Shown: positions 18,021 to 31,578, counted from the stretch's first letter. The stretch: 41,355 nt of DNA from Romboutsia faecis (GCF_014323405.1 NZ_JACRWE010000013.1:1-41355), one strand, 5' to 3'. Program-made: numbers and translations. The notes: generated by a model from the sequence alone, not told the origin.

Positions 18021-18776
18021 ATGATATTAGTTTTAGGTGGAACTTCAGACAGCTTAGAAATATGCAGCGAACTAAACAAAATATTCAATCTAAAGTACAC
18101 TTTATCTGTAACCACTGAATATGGAAGAGATTTAGCGTTAGGATATGCAAGAAATGTTATTTTAGGTAAGCTTACTAAGGATGATATGAAGAAATTTATA
18201 AAAGAAAATAAAGTGAAACAAATTATAGATGCGACTCATCCGTACGCAATTGAAGTTTCTAAAAACGCTATAGAGTGTTCAAAAGAAAGCAATATAGAGT
18301 ACATAAGATATGAAAGAAAATCACTTATAGATGGTATAACATACCCAAATATATATGTAGTTGATACTATTGAGGAAGCTTGTGAAATAGCGAATCAAAA
18401 AGGTAATAACATTTTCATAGGAACAGGTAGTAAAAACTTAGATAAGTATGTAGAGCTTATTAAAAATAAAAAGTTAATTGCAAGAGTATTACCTACAAGT
18501 GAAGTTATAAAAAATTGTGAAGATTTAGGATTAAATGGAGATAACATAATCGCTATGAAAGGTCCATTTAGTAAAACAATAAATATGGAAATGTATAAGC
18601 AATATAAAATAGATTTAGTTATAACTAAGGAAAGTGGTGTAGCAGGAGGATTCTTAGAAAAAGTAGATGCAGCTGATATCCTTGACATACCAGTAGTGAT
18701 AATAAAAAGAGAAACAATAGATTATCCAAAAGTTATTAATGATGTTAAAGAAATAAGAAATTTTATTATGATTTAG
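18021..18776 (+). CDS. cbiJ: Cobalt-precorrin-6A reductase
   Basis: CbiJ reduces the macrocycle of cobalt-precorrin-6A with a nicotinamide cofactor. The 251-residue protein has an N-terminal nucleotide-binding motif LVLGGTSDSLEIC, the signature DATHPYAIEVSKNA, FIGTGSKNLDKY, and KESGVAGGFLEKVDAA near the C-terminus, as in the CbiJ/CobK family. A strong AAGGAGG sits nine bases before the ATG. It lies between cbiH and cbiK in the run. Confidence 0.94.
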   Translation: MILVLGGTSDSLEICSELNKIFNLKYTLSVTTEYGRDLALGYARNVILGKLTKDDMKKFIKENKVKQIIDATHPYAIEVSKNAIECSKESNIEYIRYERKSLIDGITYPNIYVVDTIEEACEIANQKGNNIFIGTGSKNLDKYVELIKNKKLIARVLPTSEVIKNCEDLGLNGDNIIAMKGPFSKTINMEMYKQYKIDLVITKESGVAGGFLEKVDAADILDIPVVIIKRETIDYPKVINDVKEIRNFIMI

Positions 18777-18789
18777 GGAGATTAGCAAA

Positions 18790-19590
18790 ATGAAAAAGGC
18801 AGTATTAGTAGTAAGTTTCGGAACAAGTTACGAAGAAACTAGAAAAAAGACAATAGAAGCATGTGAAAAGAAAATAAGTTCAGAATTAAGTGAGTATGAT
18901 TTTCATAGAGCATATACTTCAAATATGATAATAAGAAAAATAAAAAAGAGAGATGGAATAGAAATAAATAATCCATTACAAGCTTTAGATAAATTACATG
19001 AAGAAGGATATGAAGAAGTTATAGTTCAAACACTTCATATAATCTGTGGAGAAGAATTTAATAAGTTAAAAGATCAAATAGAAGAATATAAACCTAAGTT
19101 TAAAAAATTAATATTAGGTAGACCACTATTAACTTATATAGATGATTACAAAGAAGTTGTTGAAGCTATAGAAACTCAAATACCACAAATGTGTGATGAT
19201 GAAGCTGTAGTGTTTATGGGACATGGAACTTTCCATGAATCTCATTCAGCATATCCAGCTATCGAGTACATGTTAAGAGATCATGGAATAAATGCTTATG
19301 TAGGAACAGTAGAAGGTTATCCAGAGTTAGACCATGTTATAAAGAAATTAAAAGCAGATAATATAAAAACTGTTAACTTAATGCCACTTATGTTAGTTGC
19401 AGGAGATCATGCAATAAATGATATGGCAGGAGATGAAGAAGATTCTTGGAAAAGTATGTTAGAGGAAGAAGGATTTGAAATAAAAATACACTTAAAAGGA
19501 TTAGGAGAAAACTCTAAAATTCAAGATAAATTTGTAAAGCATGCACATGACTGCATAGATCAATTAAAAGAATTAGAAGCAATATGCTAA
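18790..19590 (+). CDS. cbiK: Anaerobic cobalt chelatase (sirohydrochlorin cobaltochelatase)
   Basis: CbiK inserts Co2+ into sirohydrochlorin without ATP, the step that commits the ring to the anaerobic early-cobalt route. The 266-residue protein begins VLVVSFGTSYEETRKKTIEACE. It carries the metal-handling histidines in FMGHGTFHESHSAYPAIEY and in MPLMLVAGDHAINDMAGDEEDSWK, both typical of the CbiK family. No signal peptide is present, so it should be cytoplasmic. Its substrate would come from CobA plus the SirC-type dehydrogenase at 40134. Confidence 0.95.
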   Translation: MKKAVLVVSFGTSYEETRKKTIEACEKKISSELSEYDFHRAYTSNMIIRKIKKRDGIEINNPLQALDKLHEEGYEEVIVQTLHIICGEEFNKLKDQIEEYKPKFKKLILGRPLLTYIDDYKEVVEAIETQIPQMCDDEAVVFMGHGTFHESHSAYPAIEYMLRDHGINAYVGTVEGYPELDHVIKKLKADNIKTVNLMPLMLVAGDHAINDMAGDEEDSWKSMLEEEGFEIKIHLKGLGENSKIQDKFVKHAHDCIDQLKELEAIC

Positions 19591-19610
19591 ACAATTAGGA
19601 GGAAGATATA

Positions 19611-20345
19611 ATGGCGAAGTTTTATGGAATAGGTACAGGGCCTGGAGATAGTTCGTTAGTAACAGTAAAAGCTGTAGAAACTATACAAAATTTAGATATA
19701 TTATATACACCAGAATCTAGAAAAGGTGGAGATAGCTTAGCGTTATCAATAGTAAGTAAATACATACCAGATGGACTTGAAATAAAATCAAGACACTTCC
19801 CTATGAATTTTAATGATGGAGAAAAAATAACTGCTTGGAATCAAATAGCAGAGGAAATAGTATCTGATGTTAAGGGGGGAAAGAATGTTGGATTTGTAAC
19901 TTTAGGAGATCCAATGATATATAGTACCTACGTTTATATAATGGAAAGACTGATAGATGACATAGAAGTAGAAACTATACCAGGAATATCTTCGTTCTCA
20001 AATATAGCATCTAATCAAAACTTCCCGTTAGTTATGGATAGAGAGCCATTAATAGTAATACCTTGCACAATGGAAGAAGAAAGAATCAATTATGCATTAC
20101 AAAATTACAGTTGTATAGTATTAATGAAAGTATACAAAAACTTCAAAGAAATAATAAATAAGTTAGAACAATATGACTTAATAGATAGTGCTATACTTGT
20201 AAGTAATTCTTCACAAGAAGGTGAAGTTGTTTATACTAATTTAAGAGATGTACATTTAGAAGAAAAGATATCTTACTTCTCAACAATATTAGTAAACAAA
20301 GATAATAAGAAAGAATTAGGAAAGTTAGAAAATAAGGTAGGCTAG
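19611..20345 (+). CDS. cbiL: Cobalt-factor II / precorrin-2 C20-methyltransferase
   Basis: CbiL methylates C-20 of cobalt-sirohydrochlorin, the first step after cobalt insertion. The 244-residue protein has FYGIGTGPGDSSLVTVKAVE at its N-terminus, the ILYTPESRKGGDSLALSIV segment seen in CbiL/CobI, FVTLGDPMIYSTYVYIM for SAM binding, and TIPGISSFSNIASNQNFPL. The AGGAGGA ribosome-binding site is strong. It directly follows cbiK, matching the reaction order. Confidence 0.94.
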   Translation: MAKFYGIGTGPGDSSLVTVKAVETIQNLDILYTPESRKGGDSLALSIVSKYIPDGLEIKSRHFPMNFNDGEKITAWNQIAEEIVSDVKGGKNVGFVTLGDPMIYSTYVYIMERLIDDIEVETIPGISSFSNIASNQNFPLVMDREPLIVIPCTMEEERINYALQNYSCIVLMKVYKNFKEIINKLEQYDLIDSAILVSNSSQEGEVVYTNLRDVHLEEKISYFSTILVNKDNKKELGKLENKVG

Positions 20346-20371
20346 AAGACTAATACATAAGGAGATTTATC

Positions 20372-21277
20372 ATGAAAGTAGTAGTTGGAACGAGAGGTAG
20401 TAAGTTAGCTCTTACGCAAACTAATTGGGTAATAGATGAGTTAAAAAAACATAATCCTGATGTTGATTTTGAGGTGAAGATAATCAAAACTAAGGGAGAT
20501 TTAGTACAACATTTATCTTTAGATAAAATAGGTGATAAAGGATTATTTGTAAAAGAGATAGAGCAACAATTATTAGATAAAGAAATAGATATAGCTGTAC
20601 ATAGCATGAAGGATATGCCTTCATGCTTACCAGCTGGTTTGAAATTTGCAGGGATACCTAAAAGAGAAGATCCAAGAGATGTTCTTATATTAAAAGAAGG
20701 ATATACTTCAATAGATGATTTACCACAAGGAGCTAAAATAGGGACAGGTAGTAAAAGAAGAAAGTATCAACTACTTAAAGCTAGACCTGACTTAGAAATA
20801 GTTCCAATAAGAGGAAACATAGATACTAGAGTAAGAAAAATAGAAGATGAAAATCTAGATGGAGTAGTGCTTGCAGCAGCAGGAATTTTAAGAGCAGGTA
20901 TGAGTAAGCATATAAGCTACTATATACCAACAGATGTAATGGTTCCAGCACCAGCACAAGGAGCCCTTGCGATAGAAATAAGAGATAATGATTTAGAAAT
21001 AGAAAATCTAATAAACTGCTTAAAAGATGAAGAAACAGAAATTCAAGTGGCAGCAGAAAGAGGATTCTTAGATGGGGTTAATGGAAGTTGTCATATCCCT
21101 ATGGGAGCTTATTGTACTATAGAAGGTGATAATATTAAGCTAACAGGATTGTTTGGAGATGAAGATGGAAAAAAACTAATAATAAAAAGTATAGAAGGAA
21201 ATTCAAAATCTCCAAGAGAGTCAGGGATAGAATTAGCAAAATTAGTCTTAAAGGAGTATGAATCTTATGAAGGGTAA
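20372..21277 (+). CDS. hemC: Hydroxymethylbilane synthase (porphobilinogen deaminase)
   Basis: HemC polymerises four porphobilinogens into hydroxymethylbilane. The 301-residue protein has VVVGTRGSKLALTQT, IDIAVHSMKDMPSCLPAGL, RREDPRDV-like and GTGSKRRKYQL motifs. Cys240 in NGSCHIPMGAY is the expected attachment site for the dipyrromethane cofactor. AAGGAG precedes the ATG. It overlaps the next gene by 11 bases. It lies under the riboswitch while hemA and hemL do not. Confidence 0.96.
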   Translation: MKVVVGTRGSKLALTQTNWVIDELKKHNPDVDFEVKIIKTKGDLVQHLSLDKIGDKGLFVKEIEQQLLDKEIDIAVHSMKDMPSCLPAGLKFAGIPKREDPRDVLILKEGYTSIDDLPQGAKIGTGSKRRKYQLLKARPDLEIVPIRGNIDTRVRKIEDENLDGVVLAAAGILRAGMSKHISYYIPTDVMVPAPAQGALAIEIRDNDLEIENLINCLKDEETEIQVAAERGFLDGVNGSCHIPMGAYCTIEGDNIKLTGLFGDEDGKKLIIKSIEGNSKSPRESGIELAKLVLKEYESYEG

Positions 21278-22772
21278 AGTATACTTAGTTGGGGCAGGGC
21301 CAGGAGATTATAAATTATTAACTTTAAAAGGGTTAGAGTGTATAAAAGAAGCAGATGTTATAGTTTATGATAGATTAGCGAATTTAAATTATCTAAAAGA
21401 AGCTAAACCTAACTGTGAATTTATATATGTTGGAAAAGCATCTAGCAATCATACACTACCTCAAGAAGATATAAATAGAGTAATAGCTAATAAAGCTAAA
21501 GAAGGCAAAATAGTTACAAGACTTAAGGGAGGAGATCCTTATGTTTTTGGTAGAGGTGGGGAAGAAGGCCAACTTCTAAAAGAAGAAGGAATAGACTTTG
21601 AAGTAATTCCAGGGGTAACTTCTGCCATAGGTGGGCTATGTTATGCAGGGATACCTATAACTCATAGAGATCATGCAAGTTCATTCCATGTAGTAACAGG
21701 GCATCTAAGAGATGATGATAAAGAAAATCCTGAGATAAACTGGAATGCACTAGCAAATATTAGAGGCACTCTTGTATTCTTAATGGGAGTAGCTAACTTA
21801 AAGAAAATAAGTGAAAACTTAATCAAAGAAGGCAAATCAAAAGATACTCCAGTTGCTCTTATAAGTTGGGCAACTAGATATAATCAAAGAGTAATAACTT
21901 CTACTTTAGAAGATGTTTATGAAACTGCAGTAAGAGAAAATGTTAAGCCACCAACATTAATAGCAGTAGGAAGTGTAGTAGGGTTAAGAGATACTCTTAA
22001 TTTCTTTGAAAAGAAACCACTATTCGGAAAGAATATAATGGTTACTAGGAGTAGAACTCAAAGTAGCTCAATAGTAGAAAAGATAATGGATTTAGGTGGA
22101 AATCCAATAGAAATACCTACTATAAAAATAGAGAAGATAGAAAATAACACTGAATTAGAAAATGAAATAAGTAATATAAAAGATTATACATATTTAGTTC
22201 TTACAAGTAAGAATGCTGTAGAAATATTCTTTGATAAATTAGAAGAAATGAATTTAGATACTAGAGCCCTAGCAAACTTAAAAGTATGTGCAATTGGAAG
22301 TGCTACAGCTAAGGAAATTAAATCTAGAGGTATAATTGCAGATATAGTTCCTAAAGCTTTTGTAGCAGAATCTTTATTTGATGAGTTGAAAGATAAACTA
22401 ACTAAGGAAGATAATATATTAATCCCAAGAGCTAAAAATGCTAGAGATTACTTAGTGGACAAGTTAAGTGAAATATGTACTGTAAAAGAAGTTCACACTT
22501 ATGAAAGTGTAATAGACACTAGTAAGAAGGGTGAAATACTAGATATATTAGAGAAAGAAGAGCTAGACTTTATAACTTTTGCAAGTTCTTCAACAGTAAG
22601 AAACTTTGTAGAAATTATAGGACAAGATAACTTAGATAAAATAAATAGTTCTAAAGTAATATCTATAGGACCAATAACTTCAGCTACTGCAGAAGAATTA
22701 AATATAAATGTTTATAAAGAAGCTGAAAAAGCAACTATAGATAAGATAGTAGAAGCAATTACCATTTGTTAG
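21267..22772 (+). CDS. cobA-hemD: Bifunctional uroporphyrinogen-III C-methyltransferase / uroporphyrinogen-III synthase
   Basis: This is a 501-residue fusion. Residues 1 to about 245 are a SAM-dependent CobA/SUMT domain making precorrin-2 ([55 protein letters not shown]). Residues about 252-501 are a HemD domain that closes hydroxymethylbilane to uroporphyrinogen III ([33 protein letters not shown]). The fusion is common in clostridia and feeds the methylated branch directly. A start at 21258 is possible, but AAGGAG (21251-21256) is better spaced for the ATG at 21267. Confidence 0.95.
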   Translation: MKGKVYLVGAGPGDYKLLTLKGLECIKEADVIVYDRLANLNYLKEAKPNCEFIYVGKASSNHTLPQEDINRVIANKAKEGKIVTRLKGGDPYVFGRGGEEGQLLKEEGIDFEVIPGVTSAIGGLCYAGIPITHRDHASSFHVVTGHLRDDDKENPEINWNALANIRGTLVFLMGVANLKKISENLIKEGKSKDTPVALISWATRYNQRVITSTLEDVYETAVRENVKPPTLIAVGSVVGLRDTLNFFEKKPLFGKNIMVTRSRTQSSSIVEKIMDLGGNPIEIPTIKIEKIENNTELENEISNIKDYTYLVLTSKNAVEIFFDKLEEMNLDTRALANLKVCAIGSATAKEIKSRGIIADIVPKAFVAESLFDELKDKLTKEDNILIPRAKNARDYLVDKLSEICTVKEVHTYESVIDTSKKGEILDILEKEELDFITFASSSTVRNFVEIIGQDNLDKINSSKVISIGPITSATAEELNINVYKEAEKATIDKIVEAITIC

Positions 22773-22800
22773 GAATTATTCTACTTTGGAGGTAATAAGT

Positions 22801-23772
22801 ATGTTAAGAAGACCAAGAAGATTAAGAGCTAATAAAGCTATAAGAAATTTAGTTAGAGAAACTAAATTAAATGTAGAAGATTTAATTTACCCTTTATTTA
22901 TAGTAGAGGGAGAAGGAATAAAAAGTGAAATTTCATCTTTACCAGATGTATATCATTTTTCTTTAGATATGCTAGAAGATGAGATAAAAGAGATAAAAGA
23001 TTTAGGAATAGAGCATGTAATATTATTTGGTATACCTCATGATCATGAAAAGGATGAATATGGTAGTGAAGCTTATAATGATAATGGAATAATTCAAAGA
23101 GCTATCAGAAAAATAAAGGAAATAGATAGTGAAATGAATGTAATCACAGATGTCTGTATGTGCGAATATACAAGTCATGGTCATTGTGGGATATTAAATG
23201 AAAAAGGATATGTTAAAAATGATGTTACATTAGAATACTTAACAAAGATTGCAGTAAGTCATGCTAAAGCTGGTGCTGATATGGTTGCTCCTTCTGATAT
23301 GATGGATGGAAGAATAGCTACACTTAGAGAAGGATTAGATGAAGCTGGATTTGATAATATTGGTATAATGGCTTATAGTGTCAAGTACGCATCCACTTTC
23401 TATGGACCATTTAGAGAAGCAGCTAATTCTGCCCCGAGTTTTGGAGATAGAAAGACTTATCAAATGGACCCAGCTAACTCTAATGAAGCACTTATTGAGG
23501 CGGAGTTAGATGTTTTAGAAGGTGCAGATATTCTAATGGTTAAGCCTGCTCTTTCTTATTTAGATGTTATAAGAAGGGTTAAGGATAATTTCGATTTACC
23601 ATTGGCTGCTTATAATGTTAGTGGTGAGTATGCTATGCTTAAATCTGCTGTTAAGAATGGTATATTGGCAGAAGGAGCTATTTATGAATCGGTTATGTCG
23701 ATTAAGAGAGCTGGAGCTGATATAATAATTACTTACTTTGCTAAGGATTTAGCTAAAATAATAAGAGGTTAA
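22801..23772 (+). CDS. hemB: Delta-aminolevulinic acid dehydratase (porphobilinogen synthase)
   Basis: HemB condenses two 5-aminolevulinates to porphobilinogen. The 323-residue protein opens with [18 protein letters not shown]. Cys119, Cys121 and Cys129 in [14 protein letters not shown] form the zinc-binding site, and Lys195 (YSVKYAST) and Lys248 ([12 protein letters not shown]) are the two active-site lysines. A TTG at 22786 is in frame, but GGAGG (22788-22792) sits eight bases before the ATG at 22801. It is the last gene of the tetrapyrrole block and is followed by a terminator. Confidence 0.96.
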   Translation: MLRRPRRLRANKAIRNLVRETKLNVEDLIYPLFIVEGEGIKSEISSLPDVYHFSLDMLEDEIKEIKDLGIEHVILFGIPHDHEKDEYGSEAYNDNGIIQRAIRKIKEIDSEMNVITDVCMCEYTSHGHCGILNEKGYVKNDVTLEYLTKIAVSHAKAGADMVAPSDMMDGRIATLREGLDEAGFDNIGIMAYSVKYASTFYGPFREAANSAPSFGDRKTYQMDPANSNEALIEAELDVLEGADILMVKPALSYLDVIRRVKDNFDLPLAAYNVSGEYAMLKSAVKNGILAEGAIYESVMSIKRAGADIIITYFAKDLAKIIRG

Positions 23773-23834
23773 ACTTGCAGGTATATAAGGATATATAATA
23801 TAAAGTTAAATAAATTTAATAATTATTAAATTAG

Positions 23835-23866
23835 ATGCTAGAACAATATGTTCTAGCATTTTGTTT
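23835..23866 (+). terminator. Terminator after hemB
   Basis: A perfect 10-bp stem, ATGCTAGAAC (23835-23844) with GTTCTAGCAT (23850-23859), has loop AATAT and is followed by TTTGTTTATTT. It closes the cobalamin block. Terminators at 31441 and 33459 share the same stem core. Confidence 0.9.
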
Positions 23867-23976
23867 ATTTAAGAATAAATATTAATAAAACGAACAATAT
23901 GTATATATAATTGGTTGGAAAACGTACTAAATACGAATAAAATATTGAAAAATATAAAATAATGTATGATTTTGTA

Positions 23977-24005
23977 TTTGTTGAAGAGTAAAATTATGGT
24001 ATTAT
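23977..24005 (+). promoter_or_regulatory. Putative promoter of the surface-protein gene
   Basis: An extended -10 element TGGTATTAT (23997-24005) lies about 40 bases before the start codon. The best -35 candidate at 17-base spacing is the weak TTTGTT (23977-23982). The remaining sequence from 23870 is AT-rich with no other clear signal. Confidence 0.45.
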
Positions 24006-24043
24006 GGGTAAGGATACAAAGACATTAATGAGGGAGGATGTTT

Positions 24044-28699
<4,656 letters not shown>

Positions 28700-28717
28700 T
28701 ATCCTATATAAAATAAT

Positions 28718-28757
28718 GAGTTCTTTTCTATTATTATAATAGGAAAGAACTCTTATT
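28718..28757 (+). terminator. Hairpin after the surface-protein gene
   Basis: A 15-bp stem (28718-28732 with 28738-28752, one G-U pair) has loop ATTAT. It is followed by TTATTAAAT rather than a clean T-run, so termination may be partial. Only 26 bases remain before the next start codon. Confidence 0.65.
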
Positions 28758-28783
28758 AAATATGATGATAATGGAGATTTAGT

Positions 28784-29929
28784 ATGACAGATAAAAAAAG
28801 AGAAATTTATATAGTTATAGTTATAATGCTTTTATGTGTAGGAATTATCTTTACCTCTAAATCTGTATTTAGTGGTGGATTTGTAGAAGATAAACTTAAC
28901 AAAAATATAGAATATTATAAGGGTAAAGTAGTTACTGTATCACAAAACTCTTTAAAAGATGACCCATATGTGGATAATGTAGAAATAGGTCTACAAAAGT
29001 GTAAAGTTAAAGTATTAGAAGGTCCTTTTGAAGGTGAAGAGCATGAGATAAATCATAATGTTAGTAGAGCATACAACATAATAGCTAAAGAAGGTATGAA
29101 TGTGGTATTGGCTATATATGAAGAAAATGGCCAAATAGAGGATATAAATATATCTAATTACCAAAGAAGCCATATTATAGGTGTTCTAGCGATTTTATTT
29201 ATTGTAATAACTTTAATTGTAGGTAAATTTAAAGGTTTAAAGTCTTTAATATCTCTTCTGTTTACTGGGACAAGTATAGTTTATTTAATGCTTCCAATGT
29301 TATTCAAAGGTGTAAGCCCTATTTTAGCAGCTATATTAGTAGTAGCTTTAAGTACAGTAGTTACTTTAACACTAATAAGTGGATTTAACAAAAAAACAAT
29401 GGTATCTGTTATAGGGACTTTATCTGGAGTAATCTTATCAGCAATAATAGCATTTTTATTTGGAAGGTATGCTAACTTATCTGGAATTACTATGAATGAT
29501 GCAGATAGTATGTTTTATTTAGCTGAATATAGTGAACTAAGAATACAAGGTCTTATGTTTGCCTCTATAATAATAGCTGCATTAGGGGCTGTAATGGATG
29601 TTGCAGTGTCTCTAACATCTGCTATATTTGAACTTTATGAAGTAAATAATAAATTGAGTGTAAAAGATTTAATTAAAAGTGGTATGAATATAGGTACTGA
29701 TATGATAGGTACTATGTGCAATACTCTTATATTAGCTTTTGCTGGAGGATCTTTAAATACATTAATCTTATTATATAGTGCTTCTATGAACAAAGCTCAG
29801 TTATTTAATTTAGATATATTAGGGACTGAGATTATACAAGCATTGTCTGGTAGTATAGGTATAATTTTAACTGTACCGATAACGGTATTTGTTGCAAGTT
29901 ATATATGTACTAAGAAAGAAAAATGCTAA
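28784..29929 (+). CDS. YibE/F family multi-pass membrane protein
   Basis: This 381-residue integral membrane protein belongs to the YibE/F family, whose biochemical role is not firmly known. The sequence shows one N-terminal membrane span (about 9-28), an extracytoplasmic domain of about 100 residues with KVVTVSQ and CKVKVLEGPFEGEEHEINH, and about seven further hydrophobic segments from residue 130 on. These include the conserved GALGAVMDVAVSLTSAIFEL-like stretch and GTDMIGTMCNTLILAFAGGSL. A GGAG Shine-Dalgarno precedes the ATG. It sits between the surface enzyme and a metal permease with no obvious promoter of its own, so it may depend on read-through past the upstream hairpin. Confidence 0.85.
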   Translation: MTDKKREIYIVIVIMLLCVGIIFTSKSVFSGGFVEDKLNKNIEYYKGKVVTVSQNSLKDDPYVDNVEIGLQKCKVKVLEGPFEGEEHEINHNVSRAYNIIAKEGMNVVLAIYEENGQIEDINISNYQRSHIIGVLAILFIVITLIVGKFKGLKSLISLLFTGTSIVYLMLPMLFKGVSPILAAILVVALSTVVTLTLISGFNKKTMVSVIGTLSGVILSAIIAFLFGRYANLSGITMNDADSMFYLAEYSELRIQGLMFASIIIAALGAVMDVAVSLTSAIFELYEVNNKLSVKDLIKSGMNIGTDMIGTMCNTLILAFAGGSLNTLILLYSASMNKAQLFNLDILGTEIIQALSGSIGIILTVPITVFVASYICTKKEKC

Positions 29930-29957
29930 GTATAAATTAAATAAATTTTATAAAGAG

Positions 29958-29987
29958 CACTGGTTTCTTTGGAGGCTAGTGTTTTTA
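29958..29987 (+). terminator. Terminator after the YibE/F gene
   Basis: The stem pairs CACTGGTTTC (29958-29967) with GAGGCTAGTG (29972-29981), using G-U pairs, and is followed by TTTTTATG. It separates the YibE/F gene from the metal-permease promoter. Confidence 0.75.
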
Positions 29988-30088
29988 TGTTGCAGAAATT
30001 GTAACTATTAATTTACTTATTAAGTAGAACTATAAAGTATATGGCGGTAGTAAAATATAAACATCCTACTTTAAATTTTATCAAAAAA

Positions 30089-30115
30089 TGTAAATGATAA
30101 AAATTATCATTTACA
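30089..30115 (+). promoter_or_regulatory. Fur-box-like operator
   Basis: There is a perfect inverted repeat with 12-bp arms and a 3-base spacer (TGTAAATGATAA, AAA, TTATCATTTACA). Its centre TGATAAAAATTATCA (30095-30109) matches the 7-1-7 Fur-box consensus TGATAATnATTATCA at 13 of the 14 specified positions. It overlaps the -35 element of the next gene, so a bound repressor would block transcription. A PerR or other Fur-family repressor is possible, but the TGA/TCA edges favour Fur. Confidence 0.75.
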
Positions 30116-30137
30116 AATGGCTAAAATTTGTTATAAT
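30110..30137 (+). promoter_or_regulatory. Promoter of the metal-permease gene
   Basis: A -35 element TTTACA (30110-30115), 16 bases and a consensus -10 TATAAT (30132-30137) lie 25 bases before the start codon at 30163. The -35 is the right end of the Fur-box-like palindrome. Confidence 0.75.
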
Positions 30138-30162
30138 ACTAATATAGTTAGGAGTGAAATAG

Positions 30163-31386
30163 ATGGAATTTATAGAACTAATAATAAATGCAGCACAAGA
30201 ATCTTTTTTACATGTAGGAGTATTATTAGGAATAGTCATACTAATATTTGGATATATAGATTATAAAACAGGCGGAAATATAGTAGATATTTTAGAAAAA
30301 AATAAAAAAATACAGCCGATAATAGGAGCTATCTTAGGTATAATACCAGGATGTGGTGGTAGCATTATACTAATGCCACTATACGTAAAAAATAAAGTAA
30401 GCTTTGGAGCATTAGTAGCAACATTAATATCTAGTATGGGGGATGCGGCTTTTATACTAATTTCTTCGGATATTAAAGCATATATAGGAGTTAGTTTAAT
30501 AAGCTTTTTAATTGCTATAGTTTGTGGATACATAGTAGATATACTACATTTAGATGAAAAATTAAAACTTAGAAAAGACAAGCTTTATAATTGTGATTGT
30601 ATTAATAATGAAAAGACAGATTTTGAAAAAGGATTAAAGATAGATTTAAATACAAGGAAACATATAGGACATGAAGTAAATGATGAAGTAGACCATGCTC
30701 TACATCATAATGAAAAAAGGAATATGAGTAAGTTAGGATATAAATTTACTCATTCAATAGGATATAAAATATTTTATTTACTTATTATAGTAGGATTGAT
30801 AGTAACAATAATATCTCATGGTGGAGGCGCTGAACATGCACACTCACATATACATTCACATGAGGAAAGCTTGGAATTACCATTTGAAGGTATAATATCA
30901 TTACTAGGAATAACTTTATCTATAATTTATACAATATTATCTAAAAAATATATTAAAAATAGTACTCATGAAGAAGTTGAAAGTAAGATTTTATCATTTA
31001 AAGAGATGATAATACATTCTGCAAGTGAAACAGCTTTTGTTATAACGTGGATATTTATTGGGTATTTAGTGTATGATTTAGGTGTAATGCTTATTGGTGG
31101 AGAAGAAGTATTAAATTCTATATTATTAGTAAATGGTATGATAACTGTGTTAATAGGTGCATTTCTTGGTGTTGTTCCAGGTTGTGGAATTCAAGTTATA
31201 TTTATATCTTTATATTCAAAGGGCGTTATGCCATTTGCAGCACTAGTTGCAAATTCAATATCTCAAGATGGAGATGCGCTTTTCCCACTTATTGCAATGG
31301 ATAAAAAATCAGCTTTATGGGCTAAGATTTTAAATCTTATTCCAGCCATAATTATAGGTTTTGTAGTATATTTTATAATGAGTTAG
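30163..31386 (+). CDS. Putative 10TM heavy-metal/manganese transporter (ArsP_2-like permease)
   Basis: This 407-residue membrane protein resembles the family described as putative 10TM heavy-metal exporters, often labelled putative manganese transporter. Two halves carry the same signature: GAILGIIPGCGGSIILMPLY with FGALVATLISSMGDA (PGCG at 62-65, GDA at 93-95), and GAFLGVVPGCGIQVIFISLY with FAALVANSISQDGDA (GCG at 340-342, GDA at 370-372). Between them lie two His-rich hydrophilic loops, one with His167, 170, 179, 182 and 183, one with His219 and HAHSHIHSH (225-233), likely metal-binding. GGAGTGAAATAG precedes the ATG. The Fur-box-like operator implies metal-responsive, probably iron-responsive, control. 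The transported metal and direction cannot be read from sequence. Confidence 0.8.
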   Translation: MEFIELIINAAQESFLHVGVLLGIVILIFGYIDYKTGGNIVDILEKNKKIQPIIGAILGIIPGCGGSIILMPLYVKNKVSFGALVATLISSMGDAAFILISSDIKAYIGVSLISFLIAIVCGYIVDILHLDEKLKLRKDKLYNCDCINNEKTDFEKGLKIDLNTRKHIGHEVNDEVDHALHHNEKRNMSKLGYKFTHSIGYKIFYLLIIVGLIVTIISHGGGAEHAHSHIHSHEESLELPFEGIISLLGITLSIIYTILSKKYIKNSTHEEVESKILSFKEMIIHSASETAFVITWIFIGYLVYDLGVMLIGGEEVLNSILLVNGMITVLIGAFLGVVPGCGIQVIFISLYSKGVMPFAALVANSISQDGDALFPLIAMDKKSALWAKILNLIPAIIIGFVVYFIMS

Positions 31387-31440
31387 TTAAGTTTTGAAAA
31401 TTCGATAGAAGTTTTATGAAATTTAGATAAATCAAAGAAG

Positions 31441-31472
31441 ATGCTAGAGTAGCTTACTCTAGCATTTTTTAT
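31441..31472 (+). terminator. Terminator after the metal-permease gene
   Basis: A perfect 11-bp stem, ATGCTAGAGTA (31441-31451) with TACTCTAGCAT (31455-31465), has loop GCT and is followed by TTTTTTATAT. It shares its stem core with the terminators at 23835 and 33459. Confidence 0.92.
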
Positions 31473-31543
31473 ATCTAAAGTTTGAGCTTATAAATATTAA
31501 TAATTTACTGTAAAAATTATCAAGTAAATCTACTTATAAAAAA

Positions 31544-31559
31544 AGTTGACTATGCAACT
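31544..31559 (+). promoter_or_regulatory. MarR operator O1 (over the -35 element)
   Basis: AGTTGACTATGCAACT has arms AGTTG and CAACT separated by six bases. It covers the -35 element. The same arms and spacing recur 36 bp downstream, centre to centre. Autoregulation by the MarR protein encoded next is inferred. Confidence 0.7.
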
Positions 31560-31574
31560 AAATATTGGTATACT
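31546..31574 (+). promoter_or_regulatory. Promoter of the marR-MATE operon
   Basis: A -35 element TTGACT (31546-31551), 17 bases, and an extended -10 TGGTATACT (31566-31574) make this one of the best promoters in the window. It is overlapped by one operator and followed by a second. Confidence 0.85.
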
Positions 31575-31578
31575 AAAA

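Noticed and set aside
17255..18115. 286-residue minus-strand reading frame opposite cbiH
   Set aside because: It is a shadow of cbiH: composition is skewed to Ser, Pro and Ile as expected of an antisense frame, with no ribosome-binding site or family motif, while cbiH has full family motifs.
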